A DNA stretch of 64,000 nucleotides from NCBI GenBank assembly GCA_049697115.1, contig JBAVVD010000052.1:28430-92429 (forward strand), read 5' to 3'. Below are positions 8,590 to 17,067 of this stretch, one piece after another. Position numbers and translations under genes: made by a program. Every line of letters begins with the position of its first letter. Position 1 is the first letter of the stretch. The notes below the pieces were generated by a model. That model was not told the origin of the DNA. It made no database searches and saw only the letters and a program-made list of their open reading frames with translations. This DNA comes from JBAVVD01 sp049697115 (GTDB lineage Bacteria; Acidobacteriota; Aminicenantia; Aminicenantales; UBA4085).

Positions 8590-10704
8590 TTGCGCGCCTA
8601 TCGAATCGAACGGCATCCAATACTCACGGCAGAGCCCGCAGAAGCGGTCCCCTTTTACTGGAAAGGCCGCCGGCTGAGCGCAAGGAAAGGAGAAATCATT
8701 GCGTCCGCCCTTTTTGCCCACGGGGAGAAAATATTCGGCCATCATCCTAAAGATAATGCTCCCCAGGGCATCTTTTGCGCCAACGGCCAGTGCTCCCAAT
8801 GCCTGGTGCTGGTGAACGGCCTTCCGGTGAAGGCCTGTATGGAGCTGGTCTCTCCGGGGGTTCACATTGAACCCGTCGACGGCCTTCCCGAACTCCCTCC
8901 ATTTAAAAAAGCTGTGTCCGGGCGCCCGATTGAAGAGATCCACGTCCCTGTGTTGATCATCGGGGGAGGCCCGGCCGGTCTCACAGCCGCCATCGAGCTC
9001 GGCCGGCGCAATATTGAGACACTCCTTGTTGATGACAAACACCGACTCGGAGGAAAACTGGTTCTGCAGACCCACCGATTCTTCGGCGCCTATCATACCG
9101 TCTACGCAGGAACCCGGGGAATCGACATCGCCACCCGACTGGAAAATGAAGTTCGGTCTTTTCCTTCTGTCCGCATCTGGCTTCAGAGCACGGCCCTGGC
9201 CGTTTTCAGCGACCAAAAAATCGGGATATTGGCCGAAGGCAAACGCTACGTTCTGGTCAAGCCCCGGGTGTTACTCACCGCCGCCGGAGCTCGTGAAAAG
9301 TCACTGGCTTTTCGGGGCAACACTCTCCCTGGAGTGTACGGCGCCGGCGCCTTCCAAACCCTTGTCAACCGCGATCTCGTTCGGTCGGCAGAAAAGCTTT
9401 TTATCGTCGGCGGCGGAAATGTCGGCCTCATTGCCGGATATCATGCGCTTCAGGCGGGAATCTCTGTGGCCGGACTGGTGGAGGCTCTTCCGGAATGCAG
9501 CGGCTATAGAGTCCATGAGGATAAATTGAAACGCTTCGGTGTTCCCATCTACACCTCTCACACGATCCTGAGCGCCAACGGCAGGGAATCCGTCGAGTCA
9601 GTGACGATTGCCAAAGTGAACGCCCGCTTTGATCCTGTTCCAGGGACAGAGCGGTCTTTTTCCTGCGACACGGTGCTCATTGCCATCGGACTGGATCCTG
9701 TGGACGAGTTTACCCACAAGGCCGGAGATTTCGGAATGACGGCCTTTGCGGCCGGTGACGCCGAGGAAATCGCGGAGGCGTCGGCGGCGATCTTCTCCGG
9801 CAAAATCAAGGGGCTTGAGATCGCCCAGGCTCTGGGATCCGACGTCGGGGAAATATCTCCGGAATGGTATCAAACGGCGGAAATTCTAAAATCCAAGCCG
9901 GGTCGGACTTCAGTCGAAAAGTACCCTCAGGCCGCGAGCGGCGTCTTCCCCGTCCTTCACTGCGTCCAGGAAATCCCCTGCGATCCCTGCACGACCGCCT
10001 GCCCCCAGAATCTGATTCATATTGAATCCTCGGACATTCGCGACCTTCCCCACTTTAAAGTGGATCAGGGAAAAAAAGGGTGCACGGGATGTGAACGGTG
10101 TGTCGCTGTCTGCCCGGGACTGGCCATTACACTGGTGGATTTCCGCAAAGACCGGGAAAATCCGACGGTGACCATTCCCTATGAATTTCTCAAAGAAAGT
10201 ATCGAGACGGGCGACAGGGTCACCGTCCTGGATACAGAAGGGAATATTCTTGGGGAAGTGGAAGTCGTCAATGTCAGGGTCGTCAAAGCCAACGACCGGA
10301 CGATTCTAGTCAAAGTCAAGGCGCCCCGCGCCACCGCGAAAAAAATCGCCGGCATCCGTGTTCAGAACGAGACCGTCACCAAGCCACTCGCGCGCTATGT
10401 GGAACGAACGGCTGATGACACAATCATCTGCCGTTGTGAGCGGGTCACAGCCGGAGAGATCCGCGCTCTGATCCAGAAAGGCTCCAGGGATATCAGCGAG
10501 ATCAAAGCGGTGACACGGGCCTGCATGGGAGCCTGCGGGGCCAAAACCTGCACGCCCCTGATCCACCGGCTGTTTCGCGAAGAAAATGTCCCGGAAAAGG
10601 AAATCATCGATCCGGCCAAAAGGCCATTGTTCATAGAAGTGCCGCTCGGTACCTTTGCCGGCATTGAGCCCGATAAGGAGGAACGCCGTGGCCGCCGCTC
10701 ATAA
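8590..10704 (+). CDS. Multi-cluster Fe-S flavoprotein, amine/imino-acid dehydrogenase alpha subunit
   Basis: A 704-residue redox protein with domains in this order. Residues about 1-100: a plant-type [2Fe-2S] domain of the Fer2_4 kind (GIFCANGQCSQC). About 115-420: an FAD/NAD disulfide-reductase fold with GGGPAGLTAA and a second dinucleotide loop GGGNVGLIAG. About 455-515: two four-cysteine clusters (CDPCTTACP and CTGCERCVAVCP). About 610-660: a BFD-like [2Fe-2S] domain (ICRCERVTAGEI and CMGACGAKTC). The layout is that of sarcosine oxidase alpha, HcnB and proline/hydroxyproline dehydrogenase large subunits, with extra 4Fe-4S clusters. The start is a TTG with AAGGAGG upstream. The next gene encodes the probable catalytic beta subunit; the substrate is not shown by sequence. 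Confidence 0.85.
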   Translation: MRAYRIERHPILTAEPAEAVPFYWKGRRLSARKGEIIASALFAHGEKIFGHHPKDNAPQGIFCANGQCSQCLVLVNGLPVKACMELVSPGVHIEPVDGLPELPPFKKAVSGRPIEEIHVPVLIIGGGPAGLTAAIELGRRNIETLLVDDKHRLGGKLVLQTHRFFGAYHTVYAGTRGIDIATRLENEVRSFPSVRIWLQSTALAVFSDQKIGILAEGKRYVLVKPRVLLTAAGAREKSLAFRGNTLPGVYGAGAFQTLVNRDLVRSAEKLFIVGGGNVGLIAGYHALQAGISVAGLVEALPECSGYRVHEDKLKRFGVPIYTSHTILSANGRESVESVTIAKVNARFDPVPGTERSFSCDTVLIAIGLDPVDEFTHKAGDFGMTAFAAGDAEEIAEASAAIFSGKIKGLEIAQALGSDVGEISPEWYQTAEILKSKPGRTSVEKYPQAASGVFPVLHCVQEIPCDPCTTACPQNLIHIESSDIRDLPHFKVDQGKKGCTGCERCVAVCPGLAITLVDFRKDRENPTVTIPYEFLKESIETGDRVTVLDTEGNILGEVEVVNVRVVKANDRTILVKVKAPRATAKKIAGIRVQNETVTKPLARYVERTADDTIICRCERVTAGEIRALIQKGSRDISEIKAVTRACMGACGAKTCTPLIHRLFREENVPEKEIIDPAKRPLFIEVPLGTFAGIEPDKEERRGRRS

Positions 10705-11851
10705 ATCCTATGATGTGATTGTCATCGGCGCAGGAAGCGTCGGCGCACCCGCCGCCTTCTTCCTGTCGGAAGCGGGAATCCGGACACTCGTTATCGACCG
10801 GATGCCGAGCGCCGGCCAGGGATCGAACAAGAGCGCCATTGGCGGACTTCGGGCTACCCATTCCGATCCATCCAAAATTCGCATCTGCCTGCGCAGCCTG
10901 GAAATTCTTTCCACCTGGCAGGAGCGCTTCGGTGACAACATCGAATGGCACAGAGGCGGCTATGTCTTTGCCGTCTATGGCGAACAGGAAGAAAAAGTTC
11001 TCAAAGAGCTTCTGGTCACACAGCAGTCCTTCGGCCTCAATATTGGCTGGCTGGACACAAAAGAAATACTCAAACTCATTCCTGATCTGAATCCAGAGGG
11101 GCTTATCGGCGGAACGTATTCCCCCGACGACGGCTATGCTTCGCCCCTGCTGGCTGTTCATGCCTTCTACAGACGCGCCCGGGAGCAGGGAGCCGAGTTT
11201 CGGTTCAACGAGAACATCACAGACCTTATTATCCAGGGCGGCCGTGTGTGCGGGGTTAAGACAGATCAAGGAGAATACGGCGCTGAGGTCGTCGTCAATG
11301 CCGCCGGCGCCTGGGCCGCCGATGTGGGCCAGTTGGCCGGCCTTGAAATTCCGGTAAAGCCGGACTCTCATGAAGCGGCGGTCACCGAGCCGGTGGCTCG
11401 TTTTCTCAGTCCGATGATTGTGGACATTCGCCCGACGGCCGGATCGGCCAACTTTTACTTCTATCAGCATCCGACAGGTCAGATCATTTTTTGCATCACT
11501 CCCAGTCCGAGTCTCTGGGGCACGGATATCCGTGAGACCAGCGCGTTTCTTCCTCTGATTGCCCGGCGCATGGTTGAGGTTATGCCAAAGCTTCGGTACA
11601 TACGCGTCCGGCGGACATGGCGCGGCCTCTACCCGATGACTCCCGACGGATTCCCGATTGTGGGCTGGGTCAAAGAGGTCAATGGCCTGTTCCTGGCCGC
11701 CGGCATGTGCGGCCAGGGCTTCATGCTCGGCCCGGGGCTCGGGGAAATGCTGTGCCATATAGTCCAGAACAAACTGTCCGAAGAAGACGAGAGAATACTG
11801 GCCCCTCTTTCACCCGATCGCGACTTTGCCGGCCAAGAAAAGCTCAAATAA
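10688..11851 (+). CDS. DAO-type FAD oxidoreductase, beta subunit
   Basis: A 387-residue D-amino-acid-oxidase-fold flavoprotein starting SYDVIVIGAGSVGAPAAFFL with the FAD-binding GxGxxG loop and ending with the usual RTWRGLYPMTPDGFPIVG and GFMLGPGLGEMLC signatures. GTG at 10688 is the start: AAGGAGG lies eight bases upstream within the end of the alpha-subunit gene, giving a 17-base overlap. In family members (sarcosine oxidase beta, HcnC, proline dehydrogenase beta) this subunit oxidises the C-N bond of a secondary amine or imino acid and hands electrons to the alpha subunit. Sarcosine, glycine, proline, hydroxyproline or an opine are all possible. Confidence 0.85.
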   Translation: MAAAHKSYDVIVIGAGSVGAPAAFFLSEAGIRTLVIDRMPSAGQGSNKSAIGGLRATHSDPSKIRICLRSLEILSTWQERFGDNIEWHRGGYVFAVYGEQEEKVLKELLVTQQSFGLNIGWLDTKEILKLIPDLNPEGLIGGTYSPDDGYASPLLAVHAFYRRAREQGAEFRFNENITDLIIQGGRVCGVKTDQGEYGAEVVVNAAGAWAADVGQLAGLEIPVKPDSHEAAVTEPVARFLSPMIVDIRPTAGSANFYFYQHPTGQIIFCITPSPSLWGTDIRETSAFLPLIARRMVEVMPKLRYIRVRRTWRGLYPMTPDGFPIVGWVKEVNGLFLAAGMCGQGFMLGPGLGEMLCHIVQNKLSEEDERILAPLSPDRDFAGQEKLK

Positions 11852-11918
11852 TAAAATAGGGAATGCGCCTTTTTTCTTTTTGGAAAATGGGCGCTGTCCC
11901 TAATTTTATACGCGCTTT

Positions 11919-14639
11919 TTAATCGATATCGATGTCGTTTTCGGCCAGGGAAACCTGAGCCGCGGCCAGACGGGCAATGGGAATCTGATAGGCCGAACAA
12001 CTGACATAATCCAGCCCTATCTTGTAACAGAAGACGATGGAGCGGGGATCGCCCCCATGGACGCCGCAGATGCCGACCTTCAGGTTCGCCCGGGCTTTCC
12101 TCCCTTTTTCCACGGCTATTTTCATCAACTGGCCGACTCCTTTCCTGTCGATGGTCTCAAAAGGATCATCCTTCCATATGCCGCGCGCCAGATACGAGTT
12201 AAGAAACTTGGCGCCGTCATCACGGGAAATGCCGTAAGTGGTCTGTGTCAGGTCATTTGTTCCAAAGGAGAAAAACTCTGCTTCCCTGGCAATCTCATCG
12301 GCTGTAAGGGCCGCCCTGGGAATTTCAATCATCGTGCCGACCTTGTATTCCACGCGCACGTGGGCGGTGTTCATCACATCCTCCGCTGCTCTGACGATGA
12401 TCTCCTTCTGATTGATAAATTCCGCCACATCTCCGACCAGAGGAATCATTATCTCGGGGAAGATATCCTCCCCTTCTCTGGCGATTTCACAGGCCGCCTC
12501 AAAAATCGCCTTGGCCTGCATTTCAATAATCTCCGGGTAAGAGATTCCCAGGCGGCAGCCCCTGTGGCCCAGCATGGGATTAAACTCGGAAAGCACCTTC
12601 ACCCGTTCGAGCAAGACTTCAAGCTCCTGAATCTTTTTCGTCCGTGGACCTTTGGCCGCCTTGAGTTCGGCAAGCTCCACCATCAGGTCTTCTTTGCGCG
12701 GCAGGAATTCATGAAGAGGCGGATCGATGGTCCGAATGGTCACCGGGTAGCCGTGCATCTCCTTGAAAAACTCATAAAAGTCCTTCTTTTGAAAAGGACG
12801 AAGCTTGTCCAGGGCTTTTCTCCGGTCTTCCTCATTCTCGGCAAGGATCATTTCTTTTATCAGAGGAAGCCTCTCCGGACCAAAAAACATGTGTTCTGTC
12901 CGGGCCAGCCCGATGCCCTCAGCGCCAAACGCAAAAGCCGTCCGCGCGTCGGCAGGAGTGTCCGAATTGGCCCGAACTCCCAATTTTCTCACTTCATCCG
13001 CCCAAGTAAGGAGTTTCTCAAAATACGGATATATCCTGGAATCCTTCGGCTCCAACTCGCCGCGAACCACCTGGATAATCTCCGAAGGCCGGGTCTTTAA
13101 CTCGCCGGATATGACCTCTCCGGTGCTGCCGTCAATGGAAATCCATTCTCCTTCCTGTAATTTCTTGTTCCCGATGAAAAAGCACCTGTGCTCCTCGTCC
13201 ACCCGAATGGCTCCACATCCGACAACAGCCGGTTTTCCCATCTGGCGGCCGACGACGGCGGCATGAGAGGTCATCCCGCCCGTGGCCGTCAGGATCCCCT
13301 GGGAAGCGCTCATGCCGTGAATGTCATCCGGGGATGTCTCATCCCTGATGAGAATGGTCTTTTTCCCGCTGTTTTTCCAGGTGACGGCATCGTTGGCTGA
13401 AAAGACGGCCTGACCGGCGGCCGCGCCGGGGGAAGCGGCCAGTCCTTCGGCCAGAATCTCCCGCTTCTTTTTTTCCTCCAAATCGAAAACCGGATGGAGC
13501 AGTTGGTTCAGGGATTCCGGCTCAACCTTGAGAAGAGCCTGTTCCTTGCGAATCAGCCCCTCCTCCACCAGATCCACGGCGATCTTGACAGCCGCCGGAC
13601 CGGTCCTTTTCCCATTCCGCGTCTGGAGCATGAAGAGCTTCCCTTCCTGAATGGTGAACTCAAAATCCTGAACATCTCCATAGTGTTTTTCCAATCTGTC
13701 CATCGTCGCTTTCAGCTCTTTGAATGCCTCGGGAAGTTCTTTGCCCAAGTCCATCAGAGAAGAAGGGGTTCGAATTCCGGCCACCACATCTTCGCCCTGG
13801 GCATTCAATAAATATTCGCCGTAAATTTCCTTATCTCCGGTGGCTGGATTTCTGGTGAAGCCAACGCCCGTGCCCGACTTTTTTCCAAAATTTCCGAACA
13901 CCATCTGCTGAATATTGACGGCTGTCCCTAGATTGTCGGGAATATGGTACTGCCGGCGATAAGTAATGGCCCGCGGATTATTCCAGGACTTAAATACGGC
14001 GGAGACGGCCATTTTGAGCTGGTCCAACACGTTCTGGGGGAAATCCTTCCCGGTCTCTCTTTTGACCAGTTTTTTATACTCCTTAATCACAATCTCAAGG
14101 AGCCTTTCCGGCACTTCAGAATCTTTTTGAATTCCGCTCTCTTCTTTTTTTTGTCTGAAAATTTCTTCAAACCTTTGCTTGGGCAGATCCAGGACGACAT
14201 TGCCAAACATCTGGATCAGGCGCCGGTAGCAATCCAGGGGGAACCGCCTGTTTCCGCATTTTCGGGCCAGGCCGTCGACGGTTTTGTCATTCAGCCCGAG
14301 ATTGAGAACTGTGTCCATCATGCCGGGCATGGAGAATTTTGCACCGGACCGGACTGAAACCAGAAGCGGATTCTCTTCTTCTCCGAACGTCTGAAGGGTC
14401 ATTTTCTCCAGTTTCTTTAGATTCGCCAGAATCTCTTGAAAAACTTCCTGGGGAATTTTCTCTCCAGCCTGAGAAAAGAGAGTGCAGACTTCTGTGGATA
14501 CCGTAAAGCCCGGAGGAACTGGAAGTCCGATTCCCGCCATTTCAGCAAGATTGGCTCCTTTTCCGCCGAGGATATTTTTCATATCCTTGTTGCCCTCAGT
14601 AACGCCTGCGCCGAAGAAGTACACGTATTTTTTACTCAT
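11919..14639 (-). CDS. ppdK: Pyruvate, phosphate dikinase
   Basis: A 906-residue PPDK that interconverts ATP, phosphate and pyruvate with AMP, pyrophosphate and phosphoenolpyruvate. The N-terminal ATP-grasp domain begins with YVYFFGAG and GGKGANLAEM; the swivelling phosphohistidine domain carries TGGMTSHAAVVGRQMGKPAV near residue 455; the C-terminal TIM barrel has GEGIGLARTEHMFF, FFSFGTNDLTQ and DYVSCSAYQIPIARL. The usual CGEHGGDP motif reads CGVHGGDP here. The ATG is preceded by GAGGAG. The gene stands alone between the flavoprotein operon (convergent) and the DoxX gene. In anaerobes the enzyme often runs as a pyrophosphate-saving glycolytic or gluconeogenic step. Confidence 0.96.
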   Translation of the reverse strand: MSKKYVYFFGAGVTEGNKDMKNILGGKGANLAEMAGIGLPVPPGFTVSTEVCTLFSQAGEKIPQEVFQEILANLKKLEKMTLQTFGEEENPLLVSVRSGAKFSMPGMMDTVLNLGLNDKTVDGLARKCGNRRFPLDCYRRLIQMFGNVVLDLPKQRFEEIFRQKKEESGIQKDSEVPERLLEIVIKEYKKLVKRETGKDFPQNVLDQLKMAVSAVFKSWNNPRAITYRRQYHIPDNLGTAVNIQQMVFGNFGKKSGTGVGFTRNPATGDKEIYGEYLLNAQGEDVVAGIRTPSSLMDLGKELPEAFKELKATMDRLEKHYGDVQDFEFTIQEGKLFMLQTRNGKRTGPAAVKIAVDLVEEGLIRKEQALLKVEPESLNQLLHPVFDLEEKKKREILAEGLAASPGAAAGQAVFSANDAVTWKNSGKKTILIRDETSPDDIHGMSASQGILTATGGMTSHAAVVGRQMGKPAVVGCGAIRVDEEHRCFFIGNKKLQEGEWISIDGSTGEVISGELKTRPSEIIQVVRGELEPKDSRIYPYFEKLLTWADEVRKLGVRANSDTPADARTAFAFGAEGIGLARTEHMFFGPERLPLIKEMILAENEEDRRKALDKLRPFQKKDFYEFFKEMHGYPVTIRTIDPPLHEFLPRKEDLMVELAELKAAKGPRTKKIQELEVLLERVKVLSEFNPMLGHRGCRLGISYPEIIEMQAKAIFEAACEIAREGEDIFPEIMIPLVGDVAEFINQKEIIVRAAEDVMNTAHVRVEYKVGTMIEIPRAALTADEIAREAEFFSFGTNDLTQTTYGISRDDGAKFLNSYLARGIWKDDPFETIDRKGVGQLMKIAVEKGRKARANLKVGICGVHGGDPRSIVFCYKIGLDYVSCSAYQIPIARLAAAQVSLAENDIDID

Positions 14640-14667
14640 TTGTCACTCCTCGAGATGTAAACCTTCA

Positions 14668-14697
14668 TATATATAATGATTTTAAAAAATAATTCAA
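14668..14697 (-). promoter_or_regulatory. Promoter of ppdK
   Basis: On the minus strand, TTGAAT (14697-14692), an 18-base AT-rich spacer and TATATA (14673-14668), about 30 bases before the ATG with its GAGGAG site. Confidence 0.5.
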
Positions 14698-14761
14698 GAC
14701 TTTTTATCTCCCAGCCTTTCAGATATCACGGTTTTGAAGTCCTGAAGAAAGAGTCCTATGA

Positions 14762-15214
14762 TTAAATAGAAGGCTCAGGGCTTCGACTCTTCAACAGGAC
14801 AATTGTGTCGGTTCTGGAAAAAAACAAGGTGAGCGATAAAAGGCACAAGAGGCCATCTTCCAGGATGAGGCGCACATCCACTTTGCGACTCAAGTTTCCG
14901 AAGCAGCCGCAGTCCGCATCAATTCCCCTGGCCATGGTAACGAGGGTCAGGCCGATGAATCCCAGCAGCAGGACGGATATGAGAAGCGCGCTGGAGCGCC
15001 GGAAAATGCCGGCGATCAATAAGCTCCCCGAAATGACCTCTATCCAGGGAAGAATAAGGGCAACGGCAAAAGACATTTCCCGGGAGACCAGGCGGAAGTT
15101 GCTGATGGTCTGGGCAAATCCCAGCGGGTCGACGACCTTGAGGAGGCCCGTCCAGACAAAAAGCCCTCCCACCATGATACGGACGGCCAAGAGGACATAT
15201 TTATTGCGGATCAT
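14762..15214 (-). CDS. DoxX/MauE-family redox-associated membrane protein
   Basis: A 150-residue four-helix membrane protein. It has the family features: a first helix followed by GGLFVWTGLLKVVDP, a long loop, and the conserved DCGCFG cysteine pair between helices near residue 115. MauE/DoxX proteins are thought to take part in disulfide or quinone-linked redox work. The ATG at 15214 is chosen because it starts at the expected basic residues (MIRNKY). It overlaps the end of the rhodanese gene by 14 bases; the open frame runs further upstream but that part looks non-coding. It is the last gene of the aminotransferase-rhodanese set. Confidence 0.8.
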   Translation of the reverse strand: MIRNKYVLLAVRIMVGGLFVWTGLLKVVDPLGFAQTISNFRLVSREMSFAVALILPWIEVISGSLLIAGIFRRSSALLISVLLLGFIGLTLVTMARGIDADCGCFGNLSRKVDVRLILEDGLLCLLSLTLFFSRTDTIVLLKSRSPEPSI

Positions 15215-15686
15215 TTCCCGAAGCCACAGGTAAACCGGCGTTCCTCCACTCGTTCCATCCTCCTGTGAAGATACGGATGTCCTTAAATCCCCGTAGGTGC
15301 AGAATTTTTGCCAGGCCGACGCTTGTCTGGCACTCGCCTCCGTCACAATATACAATCACCGTCTGGTCCGTCGGGATGTCGAGCCGGCCGGGCTGTCCTC
15401 CCCTGTCCGTCTCAAAGGGAAGGTTCTGAGCTCCAAGAATATGCCCGGATTTGAACTTCTCCCTGGACCGGCTGTCAATGAAAAGGGCCTCGCCTCTAGC
15501 AAAAAGATCTTCGGCCTCACCCAGGCCGATGAACGTCATGCCGTCTTCTGTGTTTGAAAAGAGAAAGCTCTCTGTAAATTCTCCCTTGAGATTTCTCATC
15601 AGCAGAGAGAAATTCATCCCGATTCCGAGCACAGAGCTCAGGCCGACAATCAATCCAATCTCAAGAATGGTCTTCTTAAGCTCCAT
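15201..15686 (-). CDS. Membrane-anchored rhodanese-domain protein
   Basis: A 161-residue protein with one N-terminal membrane segment (about residues 7-30) followed by a single rhodanese domain, so the domain is probably on the periplasmic side. The catalytic loop is YCDGGECQTS with the persulfide-accepting cysteine; SGHILGAQNLPF and GGWNEWRNAGLPV are standard rhodanese features. The loop is less basic than in thiosulfate sulfurtransferases, so it may carry a sulfur or redox role rather than cyanide detoxification. It sits between an aminotransferase and a DoxX/MauE protein, a pairing that suggests periplasmic sulfur or thiol chemistry. Confidence 0.85.
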   Translation of the reverse strand: MELKKTILEIGLIVGLSSVLGIGMNFSLLMRNLKGEFTESFLFSNTEDGMTFIGLGEAEDLFARGEALFIDSRSREKFKSGHILGAQNLPFETDRGGQPGRLDIPTDQTVIVYCDGGECQTSVGLAKILHLRGFKDIRIFTGGWNEWRNAGLPVASGNDPQ

Positions 15687-15700
15687 TTTTCTGTGGGAGT

Positions 15701-16909
15701 TCAGGAAACGCCCTTTTCGACGGTCCTCTGATATTTCTCGAGGCCGGCCTTCAATATAACGATGGCTCTCCGCAAATCCTTCTCTTTAAGGACGTAGGCG
15801 ATTCTCACTTCATTTACGCCCTTGCCGGGAGTGCAGTAGAATCCTTCCCCTGGTGCCAACATGACGGTCTCTCTATCCAGATGAAAATCGGTCAACATCC
15901 AGAGGACAAAACGCTCGGCATTTTTCACGGGGAGTCTCATGCTGATGTAAAAGGCACCCTGAGGCTTATGGACAACGGCGCCGGAGATGGACTTTAACTC
16001 CTCATAGAGAACATCTCGTCTCTTCTGGTACTCCTCACGAACCGGCTTGAAATAGTCCATGCCCATCCGGTAGGCGGCGAGTGCCGCCTTCTGTTCTACA
16101 GTCGGGGGGCAGAGCCTTGCCTGGGCAAAGCGAAGGAGCGACTGATAGACCTGTGCATTCCGGGTGATCACCGCTCCAACGCGGGCTCCGCAGAAACTGA
16201 AGCGCTTGGAGACGCTGTCCACAACAATGACCCTGTCCTTGACTTCCTTGTATTCCAGAAGGCTTTTGTGGGAGAGCCCGTCGTAGACGAACTCCTTGTA
16301 CACCTCATCGCCGATCAAGAAAAGGTCATGTTTGACGGCCAGAGAAATCATTCTTTCCAGTTCTTCGGGCGTATAGACGGTTCCCGTGGGATTATTGGGC
16401 GAGCAGAGAAGGATGGCCCTTGTCCTGGAAGATATTCTGGCCTCGATCTGTGCGACGGGAGGAAGGCGAAAGCCGTCCTCAACCCGCAGGGTTAAGGGCA
16501 CGATGTTCACGCAGGCAAAAGAGGCAAAGCCGTTATAATTCGTGTAAAAAGGCTCGGGTATGAGAATCTCCTCTCCTGGATTGGCAACAACACTGAAGGC
16601 AAAAGAAATGGCCTCAGAACCTCCGCAGGTAATGATGACATCCTCGGCGTTCAGCGGAATTTTGTAGCCATTAAAATATTGAGCCATGGCCTGCCTCAGC
16701 TCAAGGAAGCCCTGCGCGGGTCCATAACCGATAATCTTTTCGTCGAAGGAACGGATGGCGTTCAAAATAGGGGTGGGAGTGGGGATATCCGGGTCGCCGA
16801 TGTTGAGGAAGTAAACGTGAATTCCTTTCTCTACGGCTTTATCCGCATAAGGCTTGAGTTTTCGAATGGGAGAAGCCTGAATTGTCCGGCCGCGATGAGA
16901 AATATCCAT
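15701..16909 (-). CDS. Class I/II pyridoxal-phosphate aminotransferase
   Basis: A 402-residue fold-type I aminotransferase of the AspC/AlaA-like group. It shows NIGDPDIPTPTP near the N-terminus, CSPNNPTGTVY, LIGDEVYKEF with the PLP aspartate, and the Schiff-base lysine in DSVSKRFSFCGARVGA. The start at 16909 (MDISHRGRTIQASPIRKL) follows a clear AAGGAG; the longer open frame upstream is not supported. Substrates could be aspartate, alanine or branched/aromatic amino acids. It is the first gene of a three-gene run with the rhodanese and DoxX genes. Confidence 0.9.
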   Translation of the reverse strand: MDISHRGRTIQASPIRKLKPYADKAVEKGIHVYFLNIGDPDIPTPTPILNAIRSFDEKIIGYGPAQGFLELRQAMAQYFNGYKIPLNAEDVIITCGGSEAISFAFSVVANPGEEILIPEPFYTNYNGFASFACVNIVPLTLRVEDGFRLPPVAQIEARISSRTRAILLCSPNNPTGTVYTPEELERMISLAVKHDLFLIGDEVYKEFVYDGLSHKSLLEYKEVKDRVIVVDSVSKRFSFCGARVGAVITRNAQVYQSLLRFAQARLCPPTVEQKAALAAYRMGMDYFKPVREEYQKRRDVLYEELKSISGAVVHKPQGAFYISMRLPVKNAERFVLWMLTDFHLDRETVMLAPGEGFYCTPGKGVNEVRIAYVLKEKDLRRAIVILKAGLEKYQRTVEKGVS

Positions 16910-16984
16910 ATATGACTCCTTAATCCGATAATGAATTCCAAACTGATTATCAGCCAAACGCCCCATGGATGTCAAAACCCAAAA

Positions 16985-17035
16985 CCGATGGAAATTAAAA
17001 ATGGGCCCTGGAGAGTTCCTGTGTCTCCGTATTGC
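16985..17035 (+). repeat. Copy A of short dispersed repeat
   Basis: The stretch around GAAATTAAAAATGGGCCC and CTGGAGAGTTCC resembles one at 20513-20562 over about 48 bases (roughly three quarters identical by eye). It lies in the gap between the divergent aminotransferase and pyrK genes. Confidence 0.35.
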
Positions 17036-17060
17036 CAAATAGTCAAGATTTTGATATTTT
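17032..17060 (+). promoter_or_regulatory. Promoter of pyrKDF, possibly leaderless
   Basis: TTGCCA (17032-17037), 17-base spacer, TATTTT (17055-17060), then seven bases to a GTG at 17068 that lacks a Shine-Dalgarno sequence. Confidence 0.4.
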
Positions 17061-17067
17061 ACCGGCA

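Noticed and set aside
12057..13100. 347-codon plus-strand ORF opposite ppdK.
   Set aside because: Antisense shadow of a strongly conserved gene with every PPDK motif.
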